The notes: generated by a model not told the origin, from the letters alone. Positions 36,081 to 48,215 are shown, counted from the first letter of the stretch. The stretch is DNA of 64,000 nucleotides from Aplidium turbinatum (GCA_918807975.1 OU964922.1:26896329-26960328), one strand, 5' to 3'. Translations and numbers: made by a program.

Positions 36081-39000
36081 ATGTCTGCTGCAATAGCACG
36101 GTGTTACTTGCGAAATGCATCATCTATCTGTCGCTATATGGCTCTATCTCAACAAACCAGAACCTTTGCTGATGCACCACCTGCTTCTGGCCAAATGGTT
36201 TTTACTTTTGCTTCTCCTTCACAGGTAAGACTTTTTTATTTGCTAGTTTCTGCTAGGAATATTTTGTTTGTCAATTTTGTCACAATTTTGCTGTTTTGTC
36301 TTATCTGGGGTAAGTTGAGTGAATGGAATGCCTGATTGCCTGCGTGTTCCTTGTAACTGAAGTTGTGGCTAAAACTTTGGTGGTATCACTACTATATTTT
36401 CAGTAAATTGCAACTCTAGGTCATTCTGTAATTCATCTCTCTCTGTATTCAATCAATCAAGTTTATTGGATAGCTCCACAGTCCACATCCATTTCAATGT
36501 ACAATAGCACATAATATAACATATTATTTTTATTCATATGGAGGTTACACCCCGGAGACATAAAAAAGCCTGCAGTTATCTAAGCCAAGGACCGCCCTCA
36601 ACTCTTGTTTACTCTCAGCTTCCTTCAGCACTTTCATGCTCATCCCTCTATCATCATCACTGTATCGAACCATCTCGTTCAGTGGTGTAGAAGCACCTAA
36701 ATATTGTGCAGTATTCAGTGTGTTAAAGGGATTTTTAAATCTACTCTTATATAGAAACTCCGTTTACCTTGCTGATTGTTTTTTTTCTTGACATTTTTCT
36801 TTGATCGTGCATTGTCATTGCAGGCATTTTACCAGTCCAGCGAAAAAGTTCGCCAGGTTGATGTGCCTACTGGAACAGGAGTGATTGGTATTTTGGCCAA
36901 CCATGTGCCGACGCTGGGTGTTCTCCAACCCGGGGTAGTCACAGTTACTGAAATGGAGGGGACAGTCACCAAGTATTTTGGTATGAAATTATAAATATGG
37001 TTTAAATATCGGTCCTTTTATCTCTTTATTTTGATTTTGTTCTGTTCTGTTGCAAAAGTTGAAATTTTATTGCAATTCATTATTTTTTTTTTAGTTGGTC
37101 GTAACTTGACTGATTGATTGAATCTTTATTGTCGGACCGGGAAAGCTTCTTGCAGAGCTTAATTCTGGTAGTTTCGCATACCTGTAGGGGCTTTGAATCA
37201 CTGACGCAGGCCCGGTCACCGAGATTGACAGAGTGAAGTTTCCAATTGTTGAAGTCTTGTTGGCGGGGAATTATTCCATCCATTAGATGCCGCTGAACGG
37301 AGAGCAGTCCTTAGCGTACATTGCTCAAGTGCACGCCCCGAGAGTCGAACCAGCGCCGCTTGATCTTGAAGCTTCTTCGTTCCAGAAGTCACACGCTAAC
37401 CAACTGAGCTATCGTGCCGGTACGGTAACTTTAGCTTTATTGCAATGCATAGCGGAATGTAAAGCAACCATCAAATTGTGGTGTAGGAGGATGCCAGGAT
37501 TCTTTGAATGTTAAGCCGTCAATGCCTTGCTGCATTTCACAACTGCACCCATGTTAACTTTTGTTACTCTCTGCAGTGAGCAGTGGATCATTTAGCGTAA
37601 ATGAAGATGATTCAGTTCAAATAACTGCTGAAGAAGCTGTGCACCTCGACGATTTAGACAAAGATGTGAGTCAATGACTGCTTCATAGTTCCGTATTTCC
37701 AACTTCTTTTTGCTCTACCTTACAGGGTGCACTGCTAATATTCATTTGCTGCTCTTAAAGGTTATTAAATCCTAGTGTGAAAAGTGTTATTTGTAATTGT
37801 TTGGCAAGGCGATTGCTTGATAGTTCACCACATAAATTTTTTATTCGGCATATACCTAATCTGCTTGAAGTTGTAATAACTTGGACATACAGCAAAATTG
37901 AGGGAAAATTTGAAGTTTACTGAGTAGTCTAGACTAGAGGTTCTTAAATATTTCTAAAAGTACTAAATAGTAAAAACAGAGAGAGACTGTTCACCAGGCA
38001 TTTGGTAATAAAATTAGTTTGCGTTCTTCTGGTGACTATATACTAGGTTACCTCGTGATGTTAAAGATGATAACTAGCTTTTGTATTTCCGACGTTTCGT
38101 CAGTCAGCACGACTGACTTTATCAAGGTGGCTAAAACAGGATAACACAACCTGTTCAGCAACGATGGCACAACACAAAAACATACTGATAAAATGAGTAA
38201 AGTAAAGCAGCAAGAATCAGAATTAAAACACGCAACGATACCTAGAGGTTAAACTAAATGCAGTGAATGCCTAAAACCAGTAGGCTACTTTCCAACAGCG
38301 TAAATTTATCTATCTATTGGGCCACTGTCAAGAAACGTTGAAAAAATATCAGACAAGACAGAAAACAATGGGATTAGCAATAACAATGGTAGAGAAGACG
38401 CACTGAGAATGGAAAAGGTGAAGCTAAAGTTAAAGTAATTTTTTGTACACAGAGGGGAAATTCTGACCATCTTTTTGGTTAAGAGCATGTTGTGCCTTCT
38501 GGTTTATGTACCATTTTTCTGTGAACAATCTTTTTGTATAATCCTTTTCAGTTTTAAGAATGGTGGCGTTGGTCCAAGTAATTTTATGGTCTGAATTTAT
38601 AGAGTGTTTGCAAAGAGCGGAATGCTCTGGACGTTGAAATTTAATAGCTCTTTGGTGCTCGTTGATTCTAGATTTAAGATCACGTTTTGTCTGTCCAATG
38701 TAGATTAAATCACAGTCATGACACGGAACTTGGTAGATCAATCCAGAAACTTCACCTTCTTTCATGGGGTCTTTAGCGGAGGGAAGGTATTTACCTATTG
38801 TAAATAGGTAAATACCTTCCGGAAATACAAAAGCTAGTTATCATCTTTAACATCACGAGGTAACCTAGTATATAGTCACGAGGTAACCTAGTAGATAGTC
38901 ACCAGAAGAACGCAAACTAATTTTAGTACTAAATAGGTTATTACTTTTTGCGTGCTATAATGTTTATGGGCTCTGCAGACTAGAACTAGGTCAATCAATT

Positions 39001-39180
39001 TCATATATTTTGCAAAATCAGATAATAAAGAGGTGTTTCTGATAGTCCATTCTCTTTTTTCAGCTTGCTCGTGCCAACTTAACCAAAGCCCAATCACAAT
39101 TATCTTCGGCCAGCGACGATGCAAGCAGAATGGAGGCTGAAATTGCTATTTCATGCAATGAAGCTATCATCGGCGCGTAA
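36081..39180 (+). CDS. ATP5F1D: ATP synthase F1 delta subunit, mitochondrial (4 exons)
   Basis: Delta subunit of the F1 central stalk in the mitochondrial matrix (the homologue of bacterial epsilon); with gamma and epsilon it couples rotation to ATP synthesis. Exons 36081-36224, 36824-36980, 37577-37665 and 39064-39180 join in phase into 168 codons plus stop, the length of the human protein. The Met-led, Arg- and Ser-rich N terminus up to TRTFADAPPASG is a mitochondrial targeting peptide. The body has the beta-sandwich signature VDVPTGTGVIGILANHVPTL, then LQPGVVTV. The C-terminal helical hairpin begins LARANLTKAQSQL. Introns carry a SINE (intron 2) and a Penelope-like fragment (intron 3). AATAAA lies at 39354. 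Confidence 0.97.
36452..36730. repeat. Possible retroelement tail in ATP5F1D intron 1
   Basis: Starts with AATCAATCAAGTTTATTGGA, the reversed form of a (TTGATTGATTG)-type tail common to SINE and LINE 3' ends. No body could be assigned and no duplication was found. Confidence 0.25.
37108..37420 (-). repeat. SINE family 1, full copy in ATP5F1D intron 2
   Basis: On the minus strand the head has TAGCTCAGTTGGTTAGCGTG (box A) and GCTGGTTCGACTCTCGGGG (box B). The body is shared with 5619-5900, and the tail reads GATTCAATCAATCAGTC. Both promoter boxes are close to tRNA consensus, so this is the best-preserved copy in the window. Confidence 0.85.
37971..38924 (-). mobile_element. Penelope-like retroelement fragment in ATP5F1D intron 3
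   Basis: The 12-bp duplication AGTACTAAATAG lies at 37959-37970 and 38925-38936. The minus frame 38430-38765 encodes the GIY-YIG endonuclease domain (GLIYQVPCHDCDLIYIGQTK, then RINEHQRAI) that follows the reverse transcriptase in Penelope-like elements. About 100 bases at 38012-38115 recur inverted at 38820-38922. The left one carries a GACGAAACGTC hammerhead-like core on the minus strand. Most of the reverse transcriptase is missing, so it is a 5'-truncated copy. A perfect fold-back palindrome sits at 38781-38820. Confidence 0.85.
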
Positions 39181-39353
39181 ACTTTGCTCTAATTTTAATG
39201 TTTTCCGACTTGGAGCGGCTGGAAATTTTGTCGTTTTCATGACTTCATCTCCTTACAACGTTGAATCTTCGTAAAAATTTAAAAAACTTCCAGCTTGAAG
39301 ACGATCGCTAAATTTGATCATAACGACATCGCTCGTGGTGACAAATTGTAGAA

Positions 39354-39359
39354 AATAAA
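39354..39359 (+). promoter_or_regulatory. Polyadenylation signal of ATP5F1D
   Basis: AATAAA about 175 bases after the stop codon, followed by a TTGTTTACG-TTGTCTCTGTG stretch suitable as the downstream element. Confidence 0.6.
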
Positions 39360-39379
39360 TTGTTTACGACCAGAAATTG

Positions 39380-40697
39380 TCTCTGTGTTTCAAGCTTGCG
39401 GTGAATGATGAATGGACATGTTTGTAGAGCTATTCTGCTGCTCCCAGCAGCTTTCATTTACAAGATTTTGTTGAAGGACTGGAAATCGTGTGCTTTTGAT
39501 TCACATAGGCTTAAACTTGCTGTATAATTGGTAGGCGTAGCTATCAGGCGTAGTGAAAAACAAAATACAAAAAGGTAAGATGTCTTTCTGAAATCTCAAA
39601 TTATCACGGCTTCGCTCGATGAAAGAAATGGCTTACGTCGTCAAAAGCCATTATTATTTTTCACACGAAAGATGTTCAACTGAACAAGGATGATGTTGGA
39701 GAATGATCATAAATTGGGAGTGACTTGTATCAACGGTCGATAGACCAGCAGCACTGTATGAAACTATGCACCCCAGTAGGTCACAAAACAATCAATTCCT
39801 TCAACCACATATCATTGGAAATTAGCCTGTGGTCATTGCAAGCTTCTCCATGTATTGTGATGGATAAGACAATCCATGCATGTAAAAAACTGCAACCCCA
39901 TTAGTGGGCATCAAAATGAATTTAAAGGATAATAATTATTGACAAGGCGTAGCCTGACCTATTTTCCGCCACTCGGAAAAAAAGAGTATTGTGCAATTGC
40001 ACCAGAAAAACTAAGCGCTGAATCCCAATACGAAAAGATAATTTAATATAATTTTTAATTACTACCGGTAGTGTAAGACTTCCTCGGTGATGACCAATGA
40101 AATACGTAAGCTACTCTGCACCAGAAGACGTTGCTTGAAACTCGAACCTGTCAGTGGCTTGAGGCCTTTTTCAGCTGGAGCGAAAAATGGAAGAATCCTC
40201 AGTTAAACCATTGCATTCTAACAATGCTCAAGACAATCACTATAGCTATTGTAGGTTACTATAAATGTAAAGTATTAAAGATATTCACTTATACAAAAAA
40301 AGAAATTGGAATTAATTAAATGCCAAACATTAGAAGCATAGCTTAAGGTGAACTTGGCTATAAGGATCTTTTATTGCCACCGTGGGAAATTCTATCAGAT
40401 GCTACCCTACACCTCACTGCAAGATAAATATTGATTGGTGTCTACATTTGTAGATCATAGAGAAATCAAACAAAGCAAACTCTAGTCTCTACCAAAGCTT
40501 TATCATTTGTAGATCAATGCAACTCAAAAACAGGTTGATAGGCTATAGCCTATCTAAAGTGAAAAATTGAGTTCGATAAAAAAAAATAAGGCAACACATT
40601 TAAAATTATTACAATAGCAGCGTGCAAAGTTAAACTTGAATAAATCTCCATAATTTTTCCGAATAGACCAAGTCCTATTTCCCAGTCATCATAACTA
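39380..40697. other. Intergenic stretch
   Basis: No coding exon or defined mobile element seen. It contains AT-rich sequence and a few TAGCCTA words. The frame at 40131-40319 is a chance open frame. Confidence 0.4.
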
Positions 40698-42330
40698 GGG
40701 GAGACTGGGGTAAAGTGTGCAATAGGGTAAGATGAGCAACCCCTGTTTTTGGAAAAACGAGTCGGCGGATTTTTTATTCTGGATGTAGGCTATCACTCAT
40801 AATGCCACTTCATTCAATGTATTTGTTATGTCCACTGAGAATTGCATTTTACAATGGCACGTACGCAATTATAGCCTATTGTTTATGTTGAAAATTCGAG
40901 AAAAAAAAATTTGCCAAAAAACTGAATAACTTTTTGTTACACTATGTAAATCAAATCTTTTTTTTTGTATTGGTAAGTATAAAGTGTGAGGATATTCAAT
41001 AAAACGTTCAGGTTGGTTAGTCTTGTAGTTTTTTGAATATTTGTAATTTTGTCACAAAAATCAGGATGGGGTAAAGTGTGCAATGCTAGTTGAAGTATCT
41101 TGGAGCAGTTGCTCAACTTACCCCAAAAGAAATAGCCTTATTAGCTTATTTAATATTTGAAATGTTGAATTTATGTCTTTTTAGGTTCGTATTGGATAAA
41201 AAAAACAGTGTTGTGTTGTAAAGCATAATGCCTCGCAGGCTCGCAATTATACAAACAAACTGACAGGGGAATCATCATCATCATAATCCATCGTCGGTTT
41301 GTTCCCCACTAGTGGGGGTGGCCGATTGTTTCCGCGCAGCAATTGTTTTTATCCCTTTTCTCCATTTCACCCTGTCCCTTGCATTTTCCTCCTTCAGTCC
41401 GACTTTTTTAAATTCATCCTTCACTTGTTGTTTCCACGTTCTTCTTGGACGACCGCGTTTCTTCTTCCCATCCACCTTTAGATCTAGTGCCTTTCTAAGA
41501 AAACTTCCTTCTTCTCTCCTTATCACATGTCCATACCATCTTACACCATTTGCCCTTGCCATTTGGTCTATGGTCTCTCTCATCTCTAGCATATCCAACA
41601 ATTCTTCAGTCCTTTTTTCCCTTCTCGTTTTCACCCCACACATTGCTCTCACCATTGACCTTTCCGTTCTTTTCAGGATTGCCAGTTCACTCTTTCTCAA
41701 TACCCATGTCTCTTTGCAGGCCGCACACAGCTCCGATATACTTTTCCTTTCATCCTTAGTGAAAATTTTCTGCCATACAACATTTCCCCACATTCCCTGA
41801 ACTTTGCCCAGCCCAATCTTGCCCTTGTTGTCACCGCTGCTTCACATCCACCACTTCCATCTATCCGATCACCCAGATAACAGAAATCTGTTACTGTTTC
41901 GATGCCATGGCAGAACTCATCATCATGGCCTTCCACTTCATTCCTTTCTTTACTGCATTTCCTACAAACAAAACACTTCGCCAATCTTGTTGCGGCTCTC
42001 TTGACATTAGCACATCTTGCATGTACCCACTTTCCACATTCCTTGCATTGCATTGAATTTTTCATCACTCTCTTGCCACATATTCCACAGGGATCTACTT
42101 TGCTCTCAACAACTGTTCCTTCTGCTCCACTCACCATCACTTTTGTTTTTTCAAGATTCACCTTCATACCCTTGGTTTCAAATCCTTCTTTCCATTTCTT
42201 AAACTTTCTCGAGTGCTTCAACTTAATCGAATTGCTCAACTTACCCCAGGTTATTGCTCAATTTACCCCATAAAGTACAATTTATTCCGGGGTAAGTGGA
42301 GCAACACGTAAATAAGTATCAATATAAAAA
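40698..42330. mobile_element. Remnant of an ACTGGGGTAAAG-type transposon
   Basis: TA followed by GGGGAGACTGGGGTAAAG at 40698 closely matches the termini of the pogo-like element at 46714 and 55244. Inside, GGGTAAGATGAGCAACCCC, GCTCAACTTACCCC (41109, 42233) and GGGGTAAGTGGAGCAAC repeat the same word set. No matching right terminus was found, so it is incomplete or diverged. A LINE 3' end (41269-42239) is inserted in it. Confidence 0.5.
41269..42239 (-). mobile_element. LINE (non-LTR retrotransposon) 3' fragment with PHD-like finger
   Basis: Minus frames 42239-41697 and 41793-41281 cover the end of a reverse transcriptase. KGMKVNLEKTKVMVSG is the motif before the RT thumb. A Cys/His finger follows (CGICGKRV, CKECGKWVHARC, CFVCRKC), then a conserved C-terminal region with GWAKFRECGEMLYGRKFSL and KKRGRPRRTWKQQV. 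The 3' end carries an (ATC)n run at 41271-41286, a simple tail as in several LINE clades. The body is split by a frameshift near 41700-41790 and is strongly 5'-truncated. The clade is not assigned. Confidence 0.85.
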
Positions 42331-44047
42331 AATATAAAAATCGCAAGGTGATAAAACTCAACCTAAAATGTAACACGGCCAAACCGAAGTTTCCGATGCG
42401 CAACAATTCGGAGATTAGGTGTAGGCTACAAGTACAAGTAGCCAGTCATCAAGAGCAACCCAACGGAATAGAATAATTTACCGTATTTACAAAATATATA
42501 TACTTATATAGGCTACTCGTGGCCTAGGGTAAGATGGCATTTTAAAGTTAGGCTATAGGCGTATGATGTTTAATTTTAGTAAGTTTACGTTTTGAGTTGC
42601 TTTGTAGCCTATATTTGTTTCTTCCGTCGTAATGATGTTTTTGAACATCGCTTTTCATCGCGACCATGGTAAAATGAATAGTTGTCGTTCAGCTTGTATT
42701 CTGCCTTAGGCAACAGTCTTCCAACAGAACATACTTTAGAATTCGTGTTATGTCTCCGTGCTTCGTAGGCCTACACCACGCATTTTCAATGACAGCCGAG
42801 AAAAGCGGTTCGTTCCTTTTGAGCTTGTTGCAAAATAAGTAGGCCTAGTCCCGGGACTAGTCTAGGAAAATTTTCCAACCAAGGGTCGAAACAAATTTCA
42901 GACATGGAGGTTAGCGAAAACAAAAAAAATAAAAAGAGTAAAGGAAGTCAAGATAAAAACCAGATTAAAGGAACCGTATTGATAATGGGTTGCGAATTGC
43001 GATAAATTAGTAGGCCTAGCGTTGACAGGGAGATCCAGTAGGTTCCTTTGGATCCGAGGCCAGGTTGATTTCAGAGGCCCGGGAACTTGAAAAAATCACC
43101 GTGTATTCTTTGGATAGCCTATAGTGTGCTTCACTTGGGGCCCGAAGATGTGATTGCTACTGGGCCCAAAATATCCTCTCAACGGCCTTTGTAGCCTATA
43201 GGCCTACAGGAACGGCAAGTCATCATGCGTTGCTATCTTCGTTTGCAGCGGATTGCGCATCAACATCGGTTCGGCCATTTTCTTCAATAACTTTTTATTT
43301 CGTGAAATGAGTTTACTTACTGTCTTCCAACGCAGCTCGCCTTAGGTTGGATTAGAATAGTCTTGCCGTTCTTTTGGTTGTCTGTCTCGTTTTCTGCTAA
43401 GTCTAACTACCAAGCAAATTTTGCTGCGCCTATAGGCTACTTACTTATTTATAGTGCAGTAAAGCCACTTTTGGACTTTTTGATTTTATTGTAACTGCAG
43501 CCGGTAGCTGTGATAGGCGGTAGCCTACTTTTTTACCAGGACTCAAGATGTCCTCCTTATGATTAGGCTATGCTGTGTTTTTCTTGAAATGTCTTCTTTC
43601 AAAGGCTCTGCCATCTCATACGTATCGAGCCCTAAGCAGTCGATCCTCTCAACAGCCGTGGTTGAAACATAGTCTGTCACAGATAACAGATCTTCAATTT
43701 TTACGTGGCAAAACAGCTAGTCTTTGGTTGGTATGATCGTCACTATGTAGTCTTAGAATGATGACCAGCAAGTTTTGCATTCATTGTCATTAACCCTAAC
43801 GCTATAACGCAACTATTATCGTAGGTAGGCCTAAGCATGCATTGAACAATCTTTTCAAGAATCATAGCCCTACTGATAAGTGGCTATTTTACTACGAGAA
43901 CTAGCGGACAGTGTTAATGTCTAGTCAACTCAAATGACTCAACTAACATTACAAAAAGGGTTAGTTGAGCCACAAATTATTGTTTTGCTTAAATCACAAA
44001 AACTTTTATTTTAGCAATGTTGAATATTTTTACCTCTTAGTAGCCTA
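42331..44047. other. Intergenic stretch upstream of the sulfotransferase
   Basis: No supported exon. It includes a repeat at 43020-43210 related to 19802-20080 and dense TAGGCCTA-type words. The promoter of the sulfotransferase should lie in the last few hundred bases, but no core element stands out. Confidence 0.35.
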
Positions 44048-46666
44048 ATGTCTTCAAAACGTAATAAACTGCTTCGTAAAATTAGATTCATGCTAAAATG
44101 TAAGTGCTTCTTTGTTAGTCTTTGCTGCATTTCCACAATCTACTATCTTGACTGCACATCGACAATCTGTGGAAACATAAGGTTCAGCTCTCTTTCATCA
44201 AGAGGTGCACGACCATCAACAAAAGATCAATATAAAGTTTTTAAGAAGTCAAAGATGTTTTTGAAAACACAGTCTAGTCGGAAAAAAGTTGTTCTTTTGT
44301 TCTCTAACAAACGGTCCGGATCCTCATTTGTCGGTGAATTCTTCAACAGGAATAAAAACGCGTTTTATCTTTTTGAACCTCTGTTTCCGTTTACTCGTGA
44401 CTGTGATGTCCTCCAAAGCGAAAAGCTTGATGCGTTGAGGCAGTTCATTCAGTGCAATTTTCAAGATGTCAAACAAATCTATCGAAAAGCTTTCAGTTTA
44501 TCCAATCACACAGACTGGTATGCAAAGTGCAAACAAAACACACTTTGTTTTCTTGATAGACATCAGCCTTTGCTGACAAAATATCATGCGGAATGTTTTT
44601 CATCCAGCAATAGTTCAAAAGAGATTACTTTTACCGACACATCGAAAACGAAAGATTGTAAACCTCCTTTAAAGACTTCTCTTATTTCGAGCATTTGCTC
44701 GAAATCACCTCTTGTAGTGTTCAAAATACTACGTATCTGCGAGTTACAGAGCTTGCAAGAAATAGGCCTAATTGAAGAAATGAATGAAAGGCGTGATGTG
44801 GATTTGAAGATTATTCATCTTGTAAGAGATCCAAGAGCAATCCTTTCGTCAAGAATGATGGTATTTCATAGGCTGCTATTTTGTGGCATTGTAGGTGTAG
44901 CTTAGTCTTAATACGTTAAAGCTGCTGCCTCCTGTAAATGCATCACATAAATAAATTCTTCATCCTACTTCGGCAAGTTATGCAGTTACATAATTATGTT
45001 CGTTCAGTAAGCTATCCTATATTCGTAGGTATTTATTGCGCATCCGCATCCGATTTGTATTTATTCTAGGCTATATGGTATTTGTAGGTTACGTTTCCAG
45101 AGCAAACCCTTCATAATGAAATAGGAAGTCAACCTATTGAGGGTTTTAAATTTTTTACTCATGATATAGCATCTATTGTCTAACTAGATAATTCAGTGCA
45201 GTGTTGCACAACCATGTAACAAACCTTTATTTTATCAGATAGATACGGATGAGACAAGGTCCGACACATTAGAAGAAACAGCTGCTTCTCTTTGTCGTAG
45301 ACTCGAGAAAAATCTACAAATTGCTGATTCTAAATGGAAAAGTAAGAAATACAACACTCCTAAGATATAATTAATGTCAAGCGTCACATTTAATAGTGTA
45401 TTTGAAATCAATATAGAATAGATACGTTGCTTGCATTAGGTTACGCTTAGGCTGCGTATTTAGGCTTGCTAGAACTCAGAGTGTTCAACAAGGCTACTAG
45501 CGTTTATGCTTTATATATTAAGAGCATATTGCTGAAGCAACATCACAAAATACGCCTCTATCTTTTGTTTTGCCATTCGTCAAGGATTCTCTATTAAATC
45601 CAAAATTTTAATACGTCTTTGGGAATCAACCGTTTGACACACAAATGAATGGAAGGTCTTTCTTTAACAATATCTTCACCTGCTGGATAGACATGGATCT
45701 ACCACACTCTTTCCTAGTCCGTTATGTATAATTTATCCAAAGTATATTAGCTTGCATTGATTGACATATTGTATTTTACAATTTTGGTAGAGAGGTAATT
45801 TTTTTTAACCATGGCATAGAAACAAATAAAACCTAACAATCAGACGGCATTTAACATAATAACATGAAAATAAACTAAAAATTACAAATTTTACGTTTGA
45901 CTTTTGCCTCTCCTCTGCCTTGCCGTTTCATTCTTATGCGTTTCTTTTTTCGATTTTTGTGTATGTAGATCAGATCTGTAATTTCAATTTATGAAGAACA
46001 TCAGTCAGTTGGTTACTTGAAAAGGGCTAACATCATGTAACATGAGTATGGCCGAAAACGTTTGTAATTTTTAGTTTATTTTCATGTTATTATGTTAAAT
46101 GCAGTTTGGTTGTTATGTTGTTGTTTTTTTGTGTAAGTTATAGGCTATTGTGTTTTGAAAGTAACGCAGCAAATAAGTTGATACACCATTGTGTTTTCCA
46201 GACAATAGCAACACTTCTTATCTGCGCATAAGACATGAGTACATAGCCAGTCAACCGGAAAAAGCAGCTGAAACGATGTACAAATTTATTGGGCAGGAAC
46301 TACCCGATGAAGTAAAAACCTGGCTCAAAGACACATCCATGAATGAAGTAAAAAAAAATTGTCTTTTCAAAATAAAGCGCCAACAAAAAAACTTCATGAA
46401 CTGTGTTAAAAAACGCTACTACTGTACATTTTTGATTGGTCGCATTTTTTTTGCAGACTGAGTCAATGCACATGCCAGCCAATCATGCGCCGTTTGGTGT
46501 ACGAAAAAGAGCCCAGGAAGTCATCAATAGATGGCGTCATATTCTGACTTTCGAAGAAGTGAATAGAATCCAAGTGCACTGTGCAAACGTAATAAGCAGG
46601 TTAAATTATCTCATGGTGACCTCACGCAAAGACTTTAGACGTGACGTTGAGAAGTTTTCGTTCTAA
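44048..46666 (+). CDS. Carbohydrate 6-O-sulfotransferase (Golgi, 4 exons)
   Basis: Transfers sulfate from PAPS to a sugar hydroxyl of glycoprotein or glycosaminoglycan chains in the Golgi lumen. Exons 44048-44860, 45239-45341, 46202-46347 and 46457-46666 join in phase to 423 codons plus stop, a normal length for the Gal/GalNAc/GlcNAc-6-O family (CHST1-7 type). A Cys/Phe-rich hydrophobic stretch at about residues 18-38 is the type II signal anchor. The 5'-phosphosulfate loop is LLFSNKRSGSSFVGEFF. The 3'-phosphate site is HLVRDPRAILSSR, at the end of exon 1. Exon 3 has YLRIRHEYIASQPEKAAETM and exon 4 has WRHILTFEEVNRIQ, both family blocks. The ORF ends only 47 bases before a large transposon, and intron 2 carries a Penelope-type repeat. 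The exact acceptor sugar cannot be named. Confidence 0.93.
45778..46146. mobile_element. Penelope-derived inverted hammerhead repeat, copy B
   Basis: Located in intron 2 of the sulfotransferase. About 65 bases at 45827-45892 recur inverted at 46063-46130. The right arm holds AAAAGGGC, GGCCGAAAACGTTTG, a hammerhead-like core. The left end TTTGGTAGAGAGGTAATTT is shared with copy A at 32578. Imperfect flanks ATTGTATTTT and ATTGTGTTTT (45768, 46147) could be a diverged target duplication. It is more decayed than copy A. Confidence 0.6.
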
Positions 46667-47457
46667 GTGTTTATCAACGATTTGTTAACTTGTTGCATAC
46701 GATACGCTACATAGGTAAACTGGGGTAAAGAGCCCACCCGAGGTAAAACGCCTATGCCCTTTTTTTTCTAAAGCGTTTGGTGAAATAACTCTATACTGCC
46801 GCCACTACAAGGTATGCATTGTGGGTATGTTTTGCACGTGAAAGGATCGAAAAGAATGAAGTGATAATGTTGTTGTGAGAAGTTTTCAGTTTTTCATGAA
46901 TATGTTGTAAAATTTAGAAATCAATTCTTCACTACTGTGCTCATTAAAAAACAACAAAATTGAAAAGTATACTTGTTAAGTTGTAGATCATTGTGTATAA
47001 TCAGGACTGTAAGAGCCAGTTTCGTAGAGTTCGCACAGATTTAGAACAACAGTAGAAAATATAAAATGGATGCTTATGGGGTAAGAAGCCTACTATTCAT
47101 CGGGGTAAAAGGCCCACTGTGGGCTCTTTACCCCAGTGCAGTAGGCTTTTTACCCCAAAACTAAATACATATACATAGAAACAGATGTTGTATTTGTTTT
47201 AGGATATCGTCTTCATGTAACGAACATAGTCTATATTAAATTTGTAAAGTCGCAATCTCTATAAAATGCCACGTGTTTACAAGCGTAAAACATTGCGAGC
47301 TTCTTACACAGAAGACGATTTGCAGAGGGCTCTTGCAGCAGTTAAAGCAGGCGGTGCTTTAAAGTCAACGGCGAAAGCTTATGGCATTTCACCTCGGACG
47401 CTACGACGACACAGGGACGGGAAAGTAGAGAAACCTGGGTGTGTTGCTTTAGGTAGG

Positions 47458-48036
47458 TGTTCCCGACAATTTTCACCAAATCAAACGTCATATAAAAACC
47501 GTTCAAGTCTACTGAATATTACGTCATGGAAATTCCTAAAACATGAGCCAAAATTGCACCAGCGTTAATAAGACTTGTGTCAGACCTGTTTAAATCTGTT
47601 TGGACCTGTTTGGGCCTGTTTAAACATGAATGCATTGGTTCACTAGCTCGAACACCTGTTGAATGACTTCATAATTGTTTTTCATTATTGCGTCACAGTA
47701 CTGCATACGTGAATTTGAGATATTGATATCTATTCTGGTCATTCGTAAAATGATTGTTTGAAAGTTGGCCGCACATTTAACTGTTGGCTTAGTGCTTGCT
47801 AGCTGGACAAAAGTTCCGTCTTTTATCCAAGTAATCTGTTGTGTAGTGACAGTTTAAGTGGTGTACGCGTTGCACCCCCTCGTTTTTGGTAGCCGTGGGC
47901 TAATTTTTACAGAAATACACTGTTTGAAAAGAAGTTCAAGTGTGTGTTTCTTCGGTCATTATATGCAGACGAAAGGATCCGGGAACTTTAAGTTACAATT
48001 TTCCCACGAAGAAATTATGGTTTACCGCTGTGACCA
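47458..48036 (+). repeat. 5' LTR of the BEL/Pao element
   Basis: 579 bases, TG...CA ends, nearly identical to 49692-50271. Directly inside it lies a short tandem of AAAATAAAAGACGA units (48037-48150). Confidence 0.92.
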
Positions 48037-48215
48037 TAAAAAATAAAAGACGATTCTCTGGCTAGTGTTTGTACGGAAGCACAGGCAGCATAAAAAATAA
48101 AAGACGAATTTGTTAGCTGGTAGGCCAAGAAGCACTTAGAAGCAAAAAAAAAATAAAAGACGAAGTTTGTAGTTGGTAGGCTAAGAAGCACTTAGAAGCA
48201 AAGCATCCGATTGTT

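Noticed and set aside
35561-36082. Minus-strand 173-codon frame next to ATP5F1D
   Set aside because: Low-complexity, no domain, no splice partners; it overlaps the presumed promoter of ATP5F1D.
41299-42273. Several plus-strand open frames of 60-160 codons
   Set aside because: Antisense shadows of the LINE fragment on the minus strand.
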